Source: Axinella damicornis (Eukaryota; Porifera; Demospongiae; Axinellida; Axinellidae). Taken from it: a stretch of DNA of 64,000 bases. Under the pieces are notes generated by a model. That model had not been told where the DNA came from. It saw only the letters and a list, made by a program, of their open reading frames with translations, and did not search any database. The stretch lies in NCBI GenBank assembly GCA_963931865.1, contig OZ007505.1:10616913-10680912 (forward strand), given 5' to 3'. Below, one piece after another: positions 31,461 to 45,145 of this stretch. How positions within the stretch are numbered: position 1 is the first letter of the stretch; each line of letters starts with the position of its first letter. The position numbers were made by a program, and so were the translations under genes.

Positions 31461-33542
31461 TACTAGTGGGAGACAATAATGTATGCAGACTTTTGCCATA
31501 ATCTCTCCCAGTGCATGGCCATTTCTGTGCATTTTCGTCTACGTCAGTGAACACTAATGTAACGTGACATCACATTGATGGTTCGAAACGCTGTGGATGA
31601 CAATATGTAGTGGTCGACAATCGAGCGCTTACGCTATTGTTGCTCTGTTAGTGCGATATTGAACCTGCTCTCATAGAGAAGTGTGTCCTGGAAGCCGATT
31701 TGATCTTGGATTCATTGCAAGAACAAGCGTTTTGCCCATCTCGCCACGAAACAAAGATACATGACCCATTTGGTGCTAGCAGCGGTATTTTCCAAGAGCC
31801 GTTTCCTTTGCATTAAGCACAAACCTTTTCTTCAATTCCTTCGACTTTGGTAGGCGTCTCACCCTCAGTAGCAAGAACTTTCGTCGCTCGCTGACTCAAA
31901 CAAAACCGCTTGTGGCAATTCATGGAACCATACTTCGGAATTTTGCAGCTAGTTTGACGTATTTATACTAACAAAACGCTACATCCAATCAAGGTACATC
32001 CAATCAAGATACATCCAATTAACATACAGTGGAACCTGTCTAATGTGGTTGCCTGGGGGCCAAACATATTTGGCCTCACTAGAGTGGTGGCTGCAATACA
32101 GATGACCTCCCTAAAGTGGTCATGTGAAGTTTTAGTATGATTGACCAAACTACAAAGTTTTTTGTGACACTGAACAACTTCGATTCAAGTAAGTTCCATG
32201 AAAAAGACAACTATAAGTATTGTAGATTGTTTCATTTTTGTATGTTCAGTGTACACTTTCTATAATGTTAAACGCACTCGGTGGCCGTTATTGGCAGTGT
32301 CTTATAGCGTGCTATAGCGCGCTATAATTAACAATTTGCGGGCGGTACGCATAGCTGGAACGATCGTGCGTCAGCTGCTAGCAAAACATTTCTACTGCCT
32401 TGCACTGCGAGTTAGCCAAGACCCATGGACAAACCTGCCTCAGCGGGTGTGGAGGGCAGTACTGGTTCTACGCGAAAGCGAAGGAACCGTGCAAAACGCT
32501 CCTTTCCAGACGTGTACTTCTGAAGAAGGTTGCAGAAACCAAGTAACAGGTAGCTCAGTAAGACGCACAGCTTGTTACTCTCGCTCCACTTATTCCACAC
32601 GGTTTGTCGTGCAGGGTATTGCGTAAACTGGATTGCTTCCTTCCCGTTCACTTGCTGTTTCACGGAAGCTTCGAAGATGGACATATCCATTTAACGCAGT
32701 CTCTTTAGCTAACAAGTTGCTAGTCAGCGTAGTTCATTCTTAGAAACGCGGCGAACCTTCTTCGTTGGTTTACTGGCCATTGAAGCCGCTGCACGTAGCG
32801 CCATCGTCCTAGCCAGCTAGCTCTAGTATATCTATGGCTGCACAAAGGCCAATTTGCATTTCACACCTACTTAGCACTGTTTCACACAAAATCCTTACAA
32901 CTGCATTGCGTAATGGCCTCTTGCCGTAAAAGGTAAATTTTTTAAGGTGTGAAAGACTACTACATGTCCTAGGGTGGCATGCGGAGTTGGACGCTCCTTC
33001 ACCGCCTTTGGCGGGTCTGGTCACACCCACCTGGATACACAGCAGGTCAAGGGTGTCATAGTTGGAGTAGTGCCGGAAGAAGTCACTGATGGACTCTTTA
33101 GCCTGAGGAGAGCTCACTCACGGTACATGTTGATAGTGGTAGTACTGCTGTAGTGTGTGTGTGTGTGTGTGTGTGTGTGCGAATGTGTGTGCATGCATGT
33201 GTGTGTGAATGGGTGTGTGTACATGGGTGAATTAATTGTGCTTGGGTGTGTAGTGTGTCTGTAGGAGAGAGTAGGGGAGGGGGGACAAGAGGGTAGGGGG
33301 ATGAGGGGAGGGGGGAGGGTAGGGGAGGAAGTTTGTTTATCTTCCAACTAGAGGTTCAGAGATTACCCACCCTCCATGTGCTTCTGGCACAGCAGCTGGA
33401 GAAACTGGAAGAAGGTAGTCGACTCTGGTAGCACCTTACAGCAGGCTAGGGAGTAGGAGTGAGGAGGAGGGGAGGGGGGAAGAATGGGAGCAGTTTCTCA
33501 TGAACAACACGGCAATCCCACTTCCGTCACGCATGCATGCAT

Positions 33543-33576
<34 letters not shown>

Positions 33577-34261
33577 TAAAATCTTAATATAGGGTAGTTG
33601 ATCTCCTGAAACCGAAACACACACACACACACACACACAACAGAGATGAGGAACAAACTCAAGTCAAATTCTGATTCTCTGAGACCCTACTCCACTGCCG
33701 TTTATATAATCAGCTGAGGATCTGTAGTGGCTGTTCGGGTCTGCACTGGGTTGAACAATGGTTATGGAGAGCCCTGACAATAACCTGTATCAGAGGTCTC
33801 CCGCTGTCAGTGGCTACAGGCTATAGAGAATGGGGGATAAAAGATTATCATAAGCGACAACTCCCTCATGCTCGTCCCACAATGCACTGCACTCCCCCAG
33901 TAGTCTAAAGTGAAGGGACAGATCTGTCTCTATACCACCAACGAATGGGCTATACCCATTCTACTCGCAGCATTCACAGAGAACACTTGACATGCTCATT
34001 AATTTCAGCTGCCTCGGCCTGGTGGGGTCAAAACTGCTTCCAGGGTCATTTCAAACAGATACATAACTGTTAACACACATACACTTTCAATCAAGGGTCT
34101 CAGACCTAGAAAATGTCAACCTGGCTAGCTGAAAAACACTGGAAATGGTGGCCCTATAAGCTTGCTAAAATGAATGACAGAAATGGTCCCAATGAGGCAA
34201 GACCCTTATACCGCAAAGTCCAGATATAGCCATGCTGTTTGAGCAGCCCAGTCTAGTTTGA

Positions 34262-34464
34262 CATCACTCACATGAGGAAAGATACCTACCACATTCTGTT
34301 AGGTTTTGATGCTGCAAAACTAGAGGTATGCACCCTGCAGGTATGCTAACCTGTCCCACCCTTCCAGCTCATGCAGAACATATCTCCAAAAAACACTGCC
34401 AGAAGTGACAACATGAAGCTGAAAGTCTCATGACGCCACACGGCGGTCTTTGGGGAGAAAACGC
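34262..34464 (-). other. Segment inverted relative to unit U1
   Basis: Reverse complement of U1 10995-11188, with the same outer flanks TAGTTTGA on the left and TCAAGGATTATTACGTGTGG on the right. The two copies differ by several point changes and small indels. Confidence 0.8.
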
Positions 34465-36625
34465 TCAAGGATTATTACGTGTGGAAGAATATGCCCTATT
34501 TGAGTTAGACGGACCTAAAACTATCAAACTTCATTTTGTAAAATGTACAAGTAGCTTCGCTCGCTTCGCAACTAACAAAATATTCGAGGATTTGAGAAAT
34601 GACTGCAGTAGCCTGACAGTTCCTGGATGATATGGGCAAAACATCAGTCAAAGTAATTGGGCTCTCCCCAGCTACAGATGGCACTGAGCAGTTGCAGCAT
34701 CCTCAAAGCACTGAAGAGGACATATGTATGTGATTCTGACCCATTGCTTCAAATATCGTTAGTCTCCCATTAATACACCTCCCCATTTTGCACACCGTAT
34801 TTCCCTACTGTACCAGTAGTGAGTGGCAACCACACTCCTGGTAGCTGCTGAACCCTGGTTTATCTTCGACAGGTTTTTATTAATTATTCATAGGCCTTGC
34901 CGAAATAATTGGAAGTTAACCTGACCGATCATGGGTAGCACTTTGGCACTTCCGGATTTTGGTACAAATTTTGCAATTTTACTTTTTCCACTCCTGATTC
35001 AGATCGAGCAGCTATACCGGTAGGGCGAGGTACGTAGTCTTTCCTCTTGGTACAGACTGTGACACTCCATACTTTCGACTAGCACCAGAGTCAGAATTGT
35101 CGACATAAGAAGCGAACGATAATGAACTGTGCCGCAGGCTCTATGATCGAACTCACCTTGTGTCGTACTCTGTTCATCATCTGTGTTGACTCTCAGGGTC
35201 AGGGCAAGACACGGAGGTTTGAGAGTGTATTTCAGCACAGGGCTTTCACCAGTTGGACAAACTGGTCAACGTCATGGCACGTCGAATGTAATTGTTACCT
35301 TCCAGGGGCTCGTGTGCATTGGCGACAGCTTTGAGTATTCACCGCTTGAGGCTTTAAAAAGCACCGAACTCATCAATCCCTCTCGTCTGTTTGGGTCACT
35401 ACATGTCGGTGATCAATCATGACAGTGTGGTCAGCGGCACCTACCAGGAGTGCATTTCTTGTTCATGTATGCCCCAAGTGAACATTTTGGGATGTTGTAA
35501 GTGTTAGTTCCTGTGGTGTATGGATGTGCATTGGGGAATAATCACTAGCCTCATTCCCAGGCCAGTCCCACCACCAGCATTTCATTGCTTGCAGTCTGCA
35601 AATACGGTGGGGGAAGGCCTGGGAGATCTGGTCACGTGCAGTGCCATCAGGTACACAGATGGAAGACACACGGTGCGGTGAACAACAGAGAATGTTGAGG
35701 TCATTCTTGTGCTGACGTCAGAGCATAACGGTGAGTGTTGGAACGTTCGCAAAGGCAGACCATCAACAGTTCATTGTTCACAATGCCTTCCACGTGTCTA
35801 CCCTCTGCCTACCTGACATCATTGCATGTGACCAGATATCCCAGATCCCTCCCTTGCCATATTCGTATATTGCCTGTGATCAAATAGCATTATCCTTGTG
35901 CTGCAATATAAATAGGATTGTTATAATCAATACAGTTTGATCATCACTAACAAGCAAGTAACCTTGTTCCAGTCCACATCCAACATACAGTAATTGTAGA
36001 AAGTAAACCTTAAAAGAAAGACTTTGTGTCGGCTTCAATCAGCCCAATTGCAACTGCCAAAGCTGTTACTCTCCATTGTGTCTGCTTCAGCAGCTGTTTC
36101 CTGCGTTTGTTTCAGATGCTGCTCCTCGACTGCATCCTCGCTGCTCCCTGATTGCGTCCGCTTCAGCAGCTGCTCCCCGATTGCATCTGCAACAGCTGCT
36201 GCTCCCTCCGATTGCGTCCGCTCCAGCTGCTGCTTCCCGAAGTTACTGCTTTCCAACTTCGTCTGTGTGCTGGCCCAGCCAGGTTCTAGCCCCTGCCCTA
36301 CGTTCTCAAGCATTCTTCGCAAAGTTCAAGGTTCGGAGGTTGTAAAAGTGTGCATCCCTATAGTCTAGTCACGCCCCTGAACATCCCACTTCCTTTCATC
36401 ACTCCAAGGGTACACGTATCGAGCCACAGAAGGAGGCATGCAACTTCCGATAGCACACGTATAGACGGCATAGTGCTGAGTAACGTTTCCACTAGAGACG
36501 AGAAAGTGGGTGCACGGTACGTGTACAGGCACAATATTTCCCCCTACCAGGAGTGTACATGCCCCAAGTGAATGTTTTGGGTTGTTGTAAGCTAGTGCTA
36601 CTTCCTGTGGTGTATGGATGTGCAT

Positions 36626-37017
36626 TAGTGTTGTGAACCTGTAGCCAATAATTGGTTATTGACCAGTTATTTACACTGCCAATCAATTATTGGCTTACTG
36701 CCAGTTATTGTCTGTACTGGAACCATGGTCTGTTTTGTACATTTTGAACCACCATTGTCATCTTTACATGCATTTCTGAAGTTCTGTACTAGATAGGTGG
36801 GGTCTCTCAAGGATGTGATTGAATTAGGATACTCTCTCTATGCCAATCACCTCCTTCAGAGTCCAACCTGCAAAGGTCTGGAAGGCTGCAAGCTGTACTA
36901 ACAAGTTCACTATTGATGAATTCACTTAGCATACCACTTTGCCAATTAACCGGTCAATATCCAATATGAGGCTTCCAATAACCGGTTAGTGTAAAGAGGA
37001 CAAGGTTCACAACACTA
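36626..37017. mobile_element. hAT-type MITE with 8-bp target duplication
   Basis: Ends are the inverted pair TAGTGTTGTGAACC and GGTTCACAACACTA. ATGTGCAT lies on both sides (36618-36625 and 37018-37025). Other subunits show the empty site, GGATGTGCATTGGGAACA (for example near 39577 and 24433). TAGNG-type termini with an 8-bp duplication are diagnostic of hAT. At 392 bp it has no transposase. Confidence 0.9.
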
Positions 37018-37845
37018 ATGTGCATTGGGAACAATCACTAGCCTCATTCCCAGGCCATTCCCTCCACCAGCATTTCATTGCTTGCAGTCTGCAAGTACGG
37101 CGGGGGAAGGCCTGGGAGATCTGGTCACATGCAATGCCATCAGGTACACAGAGGGACGGCACACGGTGCGGTGAACAATAAAGAAGTTTGAGGTCATTCT
37201 TGTGCTGACGTCGAGAGCATCACGGATGTTGGAACGTTCGCAAAGGCAGACGATCAATACTGTTCACTGTTCACAATGCCCTCCGTGTGTCTACCATCTG
37301 CCTACCTGACGTCATTGCATGTGACCAGATATCCCAGTCCCTCCCCTACCATATTTGCATATTGCCTAGGATCAAATAGTGGCAGTGGGAATGACTTGGG
37401 AACATTATCCTTGTGCAATCAATACAGTGGCGGTAAGAATCGCCTGGGAACATCATCTTTGTGGTGCATTGTACAAATAGGAGTGTTGTCATTGCTGTTT
37501 GTGTTCTGTCTTCTGATCAAACAATCAATTCAGTATTGATTAGCCAAGTAGCTAGTTAAGTCTATGTGTTAATAGATTAGCTACTAATACAGTAAACTAT
37601 TTAACTAACAAGGATTACTGTTCATATCAACTGCACATGTAGTTGAGATAATTTATCCTAGAAAACACTTTAAGTGATTATATGTAAGAACTTGGACGTT
37701 AAAGAAGGGGGATGAGGGCGTGCATTCAATGGGGGGTACTAGTGGGAGACAATAATGTATGCAGACTTTTGCCATCTTCTCTCCCAGTGCATGGCCATTT
37801 CTGTGCATTTTCGTCTACATCAGTCAACACTGATGTAACGTGACT

Positions 37846-40479
37846 CCTGATTCAGATCGAGCAGCTATACCGGTAGGACGAGGTACATAGTCTTTCCTCT
37901 TGGTACAGACTGTGACACTCCATACTTTCGACTAGCACCAGAGTCGGAATTGTCGACATAAGAAGCGAACGATAATGAACTGTGCTGCAGGCTCTACGAT
38001 CGAACTCACCTTGTGTCGTACTCTGTTCATCATCTGTGTTGACTCTCAGGGTCAGGGCAAGACACGGAGGTTTGAGAGTGTATTTCAGCACAGGGCTTTC
38101 ACCAGTTGGACAAACTGGTCAATGTCATGGCACGTTGAATGTAATTGTTAACTTCCAGGGGCTCGTGTGCATTGGAGTATTCACCGCTTGAGGCTTTAAA
38201 AAGCACCGAACTCATCGATCTCTCTCGTCTGTTTGGGTCACTACATGTCGGTGATCAATCATGACGGTGTAGTCAGCGGCACCTACCAGGAGTGCATTTC
38301 ATGTTCATGTATGCCCCAAGTGAACGTTTTGGGATGTTGTAAGTGTTAGTTCCTGTGGAGTGTGGATGTGCATTGGGGAACAATCACTAGCCTCATTCCC
38401 AGGCCATTCCCACCACCAGCATTTCATTCCTTGCAGTCTGCAAGTACGACGGGGGAAGGCCTGGGAGATCTGGTCACGTGCAATGCCATCAGGAAGACAG
38501 ATGGAAGACACATGGTGCGGTGAACGACAGAGAATGTTGAGGTCATTCTTGTGCTGACGTCAGAGCATAACGGTGAGTGTTGGAACGTTCGCAAAGGCAG
38601 ACGATCAACAGTTCATTGTTCACAATGCCCTCCATGTGTCTACCATCTGCCTAGCTGACGTCATTGCATGTGACCAGATATCCCGTCCCTCCCTTGCCAT
38701 ATTCGCATATTGCCTGTGATCAAATAGTGGCAGTGGGAATGGCTTGGGAACATTATCCTTGTGCTGCAATGTGATTGTTACAGTTACAATCAATACAGTA
38801 TTGATCATCACTAACAAGCAAGTAACCTTGTTCTGTCCACATCCAACATACAGTTGAGCCCAAAAGAAAGAGCATTGTGTCGCTTAGATCTGCCAAATAG
38901 CAACTGCCAAAGCTGTTACTCTCCATTGTGTCTGCTTCAGCAGCTATTTCCTGCGTTTGTTTCAACTGCTGCTCCTCGATTGCATTCACTTCAGCTGCTG
39001 CTCCACAATCGATTGCATCCTCGCTTCTCCCCGATTGCATCCGCTTCAGCAGCTGCTCCCCGATTGCATCTGCACCAGCTGCTGCTCCCTCCTATTGCGT
39101 CCGCTCCACCTGCTGCTCCCTCCTATTGCGTCCGCTCCAGCTGCTGCTCCCTGATTATGTCCACTCCAGCTGCTGTTCTCCGAAGTTGTATCCCCCGAAG
39201 TTGCTGCTTTCCAACTGCGTCTGTGTGCAGGCCCAGCCAGGTTCTAGCCCCTGCCCTACGTTCTCAAGCATTCTTTGCAAAGTTCAAGCTTCGGAGGTTG
39301 TAATAGTGTGCATCGATCCCTATAGTCTAGTCACGCCCCTGAACATCCCACTTCCATTCATCACTCCAAGGGTATACGTATCGAGCCACCGAAGGAGGCA
39401 TGCAATTTCCGATAGCACACGTATAGACGGCATAGTGCTGAGTGTAACGTTTCCGCTAGAGACGAGAAAGTGGGTGCACGGTACGTGTACAGGCACAATT
39501 TTTCCCCCTACCAGGAGTGTACATGCCCCAAGTGAATGTTTTGGGTTGTTGTAAGCTAGTGTTACTTCCTGTGGTGTATGGATGTGCATTGGGAACAATC
39601 ACTAGCCTCATTCCCAGGCCAGTCCCACCACCAGCATTTCATTGCCTGCAGTCTGCAAGTACGGTGGGGGAAGGCCTGGGAGATCTGGTCACGTGCAATG
39701 CCATCAGGTACACAGAGGGACGACACACAGTGCGTTGCGCAACGAAGAATGTTGAGGTCATTCTTGTGCTGACGTTGAGAGCATCAGGGATGTTGGAACG
39801 TTCGCAAAGGCAGACGATCAACAGTTCATTGTTCACAATGCCCTCCGTGTGTCTACCATCTGCCTACCTGACATCATTGCATGTGACCAGATATCCCAGG
39901 CCCTCCCCTGCCATATTCGCATATTGCCTGGGATCAAATAGTGGCAGTGGGAATGACTTGGGAACATTATCCTTGTGCAATCAATACAGTGGTGGTAGGA
40001 ATCGCCTTGGAACATCCTCTTTGTGGTGCATTGTACAAATAGGAGTGTTGTCATTGCTGTTAGTGTTCTGTCTTCTGATCAAACAATCAATTCAGTATTG
40101 ATTAGCTAGGTAGCTAGTTATATAAGTCTGTCTGCAAATAAATCAGTTACTAATACAGTAAACTAACAAGGATTACTGTTCATATCAACTGCACATGTGT
40201 AGTTGAGATAATTTATCCTAGAAAACACTTTTAGTGATTATATGTAAGAACTTGGGCGTTAAAGAGGGGGGATGAGAGGAGGGCGTGCATTCAAAGGGGG
40301 GTACTAGTGGGAGACAATAATGTATGTAGACTTTTGCCATCTTCTCTCCCAGTGTATGGCCATTTCAAGCATGATCGTTTACTTCAGTAAACACTGAAGT
40401 AACGTGACGTCACATGGATGGTTCGAAACGCCACGGATGACAATATGTAGTGGTCGATAATCAAGTGCTTATGCTATTG
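37846..40479. repeat. Internal duplication within U4
   Basis: Starting at CTCCTGATTCAGATCGAGCA, this stretch repeats the order seen from 34988 onward: AGATCGAGCAG, two GCCCCAAGTGAA subunits, minisatellite and ATCAACTGCACATGT. The sequence before it (37560-37840) already corresponds to the end of the unit, so the block was duplicated in tandem. Confidence 0.75.
38940..39200. repeat. CAGCTGCTGCTCC minisatellite, second U4 copy
   Basis: Same 29-bp type of repeat as 14030-14290. The first U4 copy at 36080-36260 is shorter. Confidence 0.85.
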
Positions 40480-41102
40480 TAGTCACGGATCGCTTTTAGT
40501 ATCACGCGCGGGGAAGGAAGGGTCTGGTAGATATAGTGCACATTCCTAAGGTCTCATTACCGTTAATTGAGACTTGTAATTATCAGGACACATCAAAATT
40601 TCACACATGGTCATCAAGAGTCAAGCCGCCTTTGAAGACCTATAGAGCTAGAGGCGGCAAGTACTGTACCGACACGATCGCTGCGCTTGGCTCGGTTTGG
40701 AAATGCCCTTTTTGCAGCAGCATTGCAAGTGACTCACGCAATCGTTGGCATCTGGGCACTTTGCCATCTGTGGATGCTGGGATCAGCGAGCTGTGTCAGT
40801 GTTGGATGCAGCAAAGGAGAGATTCTACCTTCTGACCATGTGTCCAAGGCGTGCTTCCAGTATTTTAAACACTCTGAAATCCAGAAGTTTGACAACACCT
40901 TTGTTATTGCACGTTGGCGAATCTGTACTTCCGGCATCAATATTCGTATACGTCATTGAGATTACTTGTTCTACGATCTGATTGGATCCGCCCGGATTCT
41001 GGCGGAGTTTAAGGAATGTTGGCTATACCTACCACACCGTATTTCCGTGCGTTATACTGAAAGCGATACACACGCTGGATAAACGGTCTGGGAACGAGAC
41101 TA
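40480..41102. mobile_element. Insertion with 9-bp target duplication (Mutator-like ends)
   Basis: ATGCTATTG is present at 40471-40479 and 41103-41111. The element starts TAGTCACGGATCG and ends CTGGGAACGAGACTA. U2 and U3 show the unbroken site (CTTACGCTATTGTTGCTCTG). The ends match the 54937-55039 element. A 9-bp duplication is typical of Mutator-like elements. Inner frames (40734-40940 minus, 40687-40959 plus) are unidentified. Confidence 0.78.
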
Positions 41103-41158
41103 ATGCTATTGTTGCTCTGTTAGTGCAATATTGAACCTGCTCTCGTAGTGAAGTGTGT

Positions 41159-41268
41159 CCCAGTGGTAATGGGTCTAGAAAGTTCCAAATGAGTATGGTG
41201 CCATCGCCTGAGCCACTGACAATCCAGAAATCATCAAATTGCAGACAGAGTACCTCTCTCAAGTGTTC
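41159..41268 (-). pseudogene. WD40-repeat exon fragment
   Basis: Reading minus from an acceptor-like TTGTAG/GAAC at 41269-41268, the peptide is EHLREVLCLQFDDFWIVSGS followed by GDGTILIWNFLDPLPLG. This is one WD40 blade (LQFDD, IVSGSGDGTI, IW), most like the repeats of F-box/WD40 proteins. It lies in a segment of about 250 bp (41159-41408) that interrupts the unit sequence GTGTGTCC/TGGAAG. It is probably a captured or duplicated exon. No other exon of such a gene is seen in the window. Confidence 0.6.
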
Positions 41269-41830
41269 CTACAACAGAGGAAGTAAAGGAATCGTCAGTC
41301 ATGGTCAGGCCACACAAAAAATCTGCACACGAACAATGTCATAACTGTACTAGTCTCGTATCCTGGCTCATGCTTGTACCAGAGATTGTATTTGTACCCA
41401 TGACTTCCTGGAAGCCAATTTGCTCCTGGGTTCATTGCAAGAAAAAGTGTTTCGCCATCTCGCCACGAAACAAAGTTACATGACCCATTAGCGGTATTTC
41501 TAAGAGCAGCTTCTAATGCATCTTCCAATCAATTTTCCTTGTCCTTTGGCACACTAAGCTCAAACCCTTTCTTCGGTGCTTTCGAATTTGGTAGGCGTCT
41601 CATCGTCAGTAGCAAGACCTTTTGTCGCTCACTGACTCAGTCATGCCTAAACAAAACCGCTTGTGGCAATTTATGGAACCAAACTTCGGAATTTTGCTGC
41701 TAGTTCACTGCATTTATACTAACAAAACGATACATCCAATCAAGGTACATCCATCCAATCAAGTTACATCCAATCAACATACATCCAATTAAGCTATAAA
41801 TTCAATCAGTGGAATTTCCACTAACCCAAT

Positions 41831-44800
41831 TAAGAGGTAGCCTGATACTACGTAATTATTGTGATTCCAATAGCAGAAATGCAAACAGCACAAAGTTCCA
41901 AGTAGGGATGAGGCTATTGTGCTTCTTTTCTCCAGTTATGCTATTCTATACAATGCTACAGATTATGTCTGATTATGCTCTTGCTATATCCCAATTATTC
42001 TCCGATGATGGTCTGCGCACTTGGGATCCAAACCACTGCTTGTTAGCCAGCGAGGTGGATAAATCTTCAGTCTTCTATTTCTGAAACCTGTGGAGACTTC
42101 AGTCGGTCTAGTATTGAAAGTACAGACCGCACAGAGCTATAACCAGAACTACAACTTGCTAGATCACTCGAGTTTGGGGTGACTACTTTCGCTAGCAGCC
42201 TCACCACTGGAAGCCATCTTTAGCACTGGAGCCCCGATTATGCGTATATTTCTTCCAATTATACAGGCATTATGCCAACTCTGTGAACCTACCTATTATG
42301 CTGGAAACTGTGCCCGCATAATAGCCGCATCCCTAGTTGCGAGTAAGACAAAGTACTCTGTTACAAGATATATTACACACTATTACTAGTCAGTCAGAGT
42401 TGGAGCTGGAGTTGGTGTCAGAAACAAAGGTCGAAATGCAGTGCGCCATGGCATGCCAGCTGGAATACCGGGGGTACAACAGTCCTTGGTCACAAATGGG
42501 TTCTCTTGAATTCATGTCGAGATGCAGTCAAAATGCAGCATGTGGTTTAGCAGTGGGGTAGAAATTTCTGTGAATCCAATCCTGCAGTAACGAACTATTC
42601 TTTTTTTCTACTGTTTTTTTTAGCATAAAATACGCTAAATCAAATGGTCGTTGCGATCGATTCACGCATTTTATGATTGCGCAGTCACAAAAACAATCGT
42701 CGCCGCCCGGCGCCCAGCAACGTTGACTCCAGCCGCTGCGCTGGGAGATGAACCAAAATGATTTTCCCCGTTCCGAAATACCCAGCCCCGTTCCCAGGTT
42801 TCTACACTTGATCGCTTTTTACAGCAAGCATAAAATTAGTGCTGCGCATATTGTCAAAAACTGGAGGTGTGGGAACGAGGCTACACTTCCCTTACCTATA
42901 GATTCATTGCAGAGGCTACCTCCTTGTCTCCCTCCCCTCCAGATTAATGCCATCTCGAGCCGGTCAGTCTAGGCACCCCAATCCAGTCCCCTCACGTCCA
43001 ACTTGCAATGTAAATCGCCTATCTAGCCGGGAATCATTCAATAACGAACTGAAGTAGCTACCTTTCTCTGTAACAGCATGCACTAGTACACTACAGACTT
43101 ACTGGAAATCCGCCTTGACCCGCGCGCTTTTTTGCTTGCAAACGTCACCAACGCAATTTGTTGCTTAGCTATGGAATTATTATCGAATTAGCTAGTTGCT
43201 AGGGGGTATGGTTTAACAGAGCCTAACCCTCCCATTGGGGCATTAACTTAATTAACCCACTTGAGGAAGTCTCAGCTCTGCACACTGCGGGCGGAAAACA
43301 TCAAACGGGGCTTCGCATGAGTCTGCAAAGATTGTGCAATCTGGTGAATATGTAACACTGCCTTGGTTCCCGTTTATATGGGTTAAAGCCTTCAGTGCTG
43401 CCCTCCTTTGGATCTTCTCAAAGGATTGGACATGTTTTACCTGGTGTGGGCCCTAACACATGTTTAGGCATAATTACTCCGATTGTGGGCCAACCAAGGA
43501 GGTGTGGCAGCGCATTTAGCTAGAGCATTATTTTGCCGAAGTTCCTTCTAAGTAAGTTTTAGTGGTGTTTCCCACACCTTTGTTGATGTGATCATTCCAC
43601 GCCACAGTGTGGTTCATGCATGCAACCTGAATGTGGAGGGTGTAGCTACGCCCTCAACCTGTGAATAGCCGCTCTGAACCTGTAATCCCTGAAACTGAAA
43701 AACACTTGTCCATGCATCGTTTTGCCTGTCGCTAGTCTCGTGCCGAACGTGACGAATTGTGTGCATTGTGGAAACATGGTGACATCACAGATAATGAGAT
43801 GACAATTCCTGGCTTTCAATTGTTTAGACAGAAACTGAGAGTGAAATTCAATCATGAAAATATTCCGAGAAACATACTTCCACCTAGGCATCGTAGTCTA
43901 CCATGGGCATCATCAGTCTAAGAGCTACCGGGGTACATATGCATGTCCTTATTCACTGGTAGGCATAGGGAGCTCTTTGGAGAGCGATCTCCAGGAGACC
44001 TTGGAGGTCTGTTCTGTGAGCTTGTGGTGTGTGTGGGTGCATGTTGCTGTGTGTGAGTGTGGCCACTTTTGTTCTCGGTTCTTGGCATAGCTACCTACAG
44101 CTACTAGCACATGCTTCCGGTCAGCAATGTAGTCAATCAAGACGATGATCAAAGTTTAAATGATATCTGAGGACGTTCTGTGGCTGCCACGCTTAAACAT
44201 TTGGTTAATGTATGGATGGTAGGGCTGTGCAATAATCACCATATTGTGATAAAGATAATCGGTATATGAAATCAAACACTTGTGACTTGTTTGTTCTAAA
44301 AGTTAATGGAATTAGAGCATAACATGCTGCTTCCTGTGAAGCACTACCGTAGCGCTAAGAGGTGTTCTATCAGGAATGGCCATGTTGATTGAGGAAAGGA
44401 CAGGTTAGCTACTTTTCCCTATACTCCAGCGTGGCCTGGGAATGAGGCAAATCCCAGCTGTATACCACTTAGGAGCACCATGCCACTACAATTGGCCTTT
44501 TGGAGGCACATGCATGCCAAGGTAGAACGCCAATCTTGAGAAGGTAGTGTTGAGAAAATGGATAATGGATAGATTCAGGTTCTTTGAATAATGGATAATA
44601 AGCTGCCCGGGGGGCACTGAACTTGGGGACCCGATGGCCTATCAGTTTCCCAGGGGGAAAAACCCGTTAAAGCTGGCTGCCCAACAAACTTACAGAGCAA
44701 CGCAATATAAAGTGCTTGTGTGCTGCTAGCTTATACCTGGACTTGCAATGTGGCCTGCTGACAATTCTTGCATGTACTTGAGGCCGACCATTGAACTGCC

Positions 44801-45140
44801 TTCTGTGGTGTGTGGATGTAACGTTGGTATGCCTGGCTGCACCATCTTTGGTTACTGACGAGGTGCCAGCGTCTGCTGCACTTGATTAGTTGATATCAAA
44901 CTCTGAAACAGGGCCAAGGATTTGGGCTCATTCCTCCTCTACCTTGTGATGGGGTCTTGGCAAGGGAACAGCTTATTGTCTATGTGCATGGGTGCTCAAA
45001 TCCCTCTCTCTGTCAGTGTGCACACATGTACACGTTGGACATTATAAGACAAAACAGTACAAAAATTGGTTGTGAGCAATGGCAGGTGCAATTCTACTGT
45101 TGAGCAAGTCAAAGATCCAACTTAGTAGTACCAGTGACAA
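41831..45140. other. Region without recognised gene between the array and the TRP gene
   Basis: Largely single-copy, AT-rich sequence. Remnants of the family with TAGCCTCGTTCCCAGGCC-like ends are visible (CCCGTTCCCAGG near 42790, GGGAACGAGGCTA near 42872, GGCCTGGGAATGAGGC near 44434). Open frames here (42337-42561 plus, 43646-43891 minus and others) have no motif I can name. Confidence 0.4.
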
Positions 45141-45145
45141 GATTA

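Larger units (their letters stand above)
33009..41830. repeat. Array unit U4 (about 8.8 kb, internally duplicated)
   Basis: It begins with the marker, then GT, G-rich and CA tracts. It carries the inverted segment 34262-34464 and the block AGATCGAGCAGCTATACCGG twice (35001 and 37855). The GCCCCAAGTGAA subunit is present four times (about 35472, 36561, 38314, 39528). It fades out after the ACATCCAATCAAG repeats near 41730-41790. The right-end block with GGTATGCATAGCC found in U1-U3 is missing. Confidence 0.8.
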
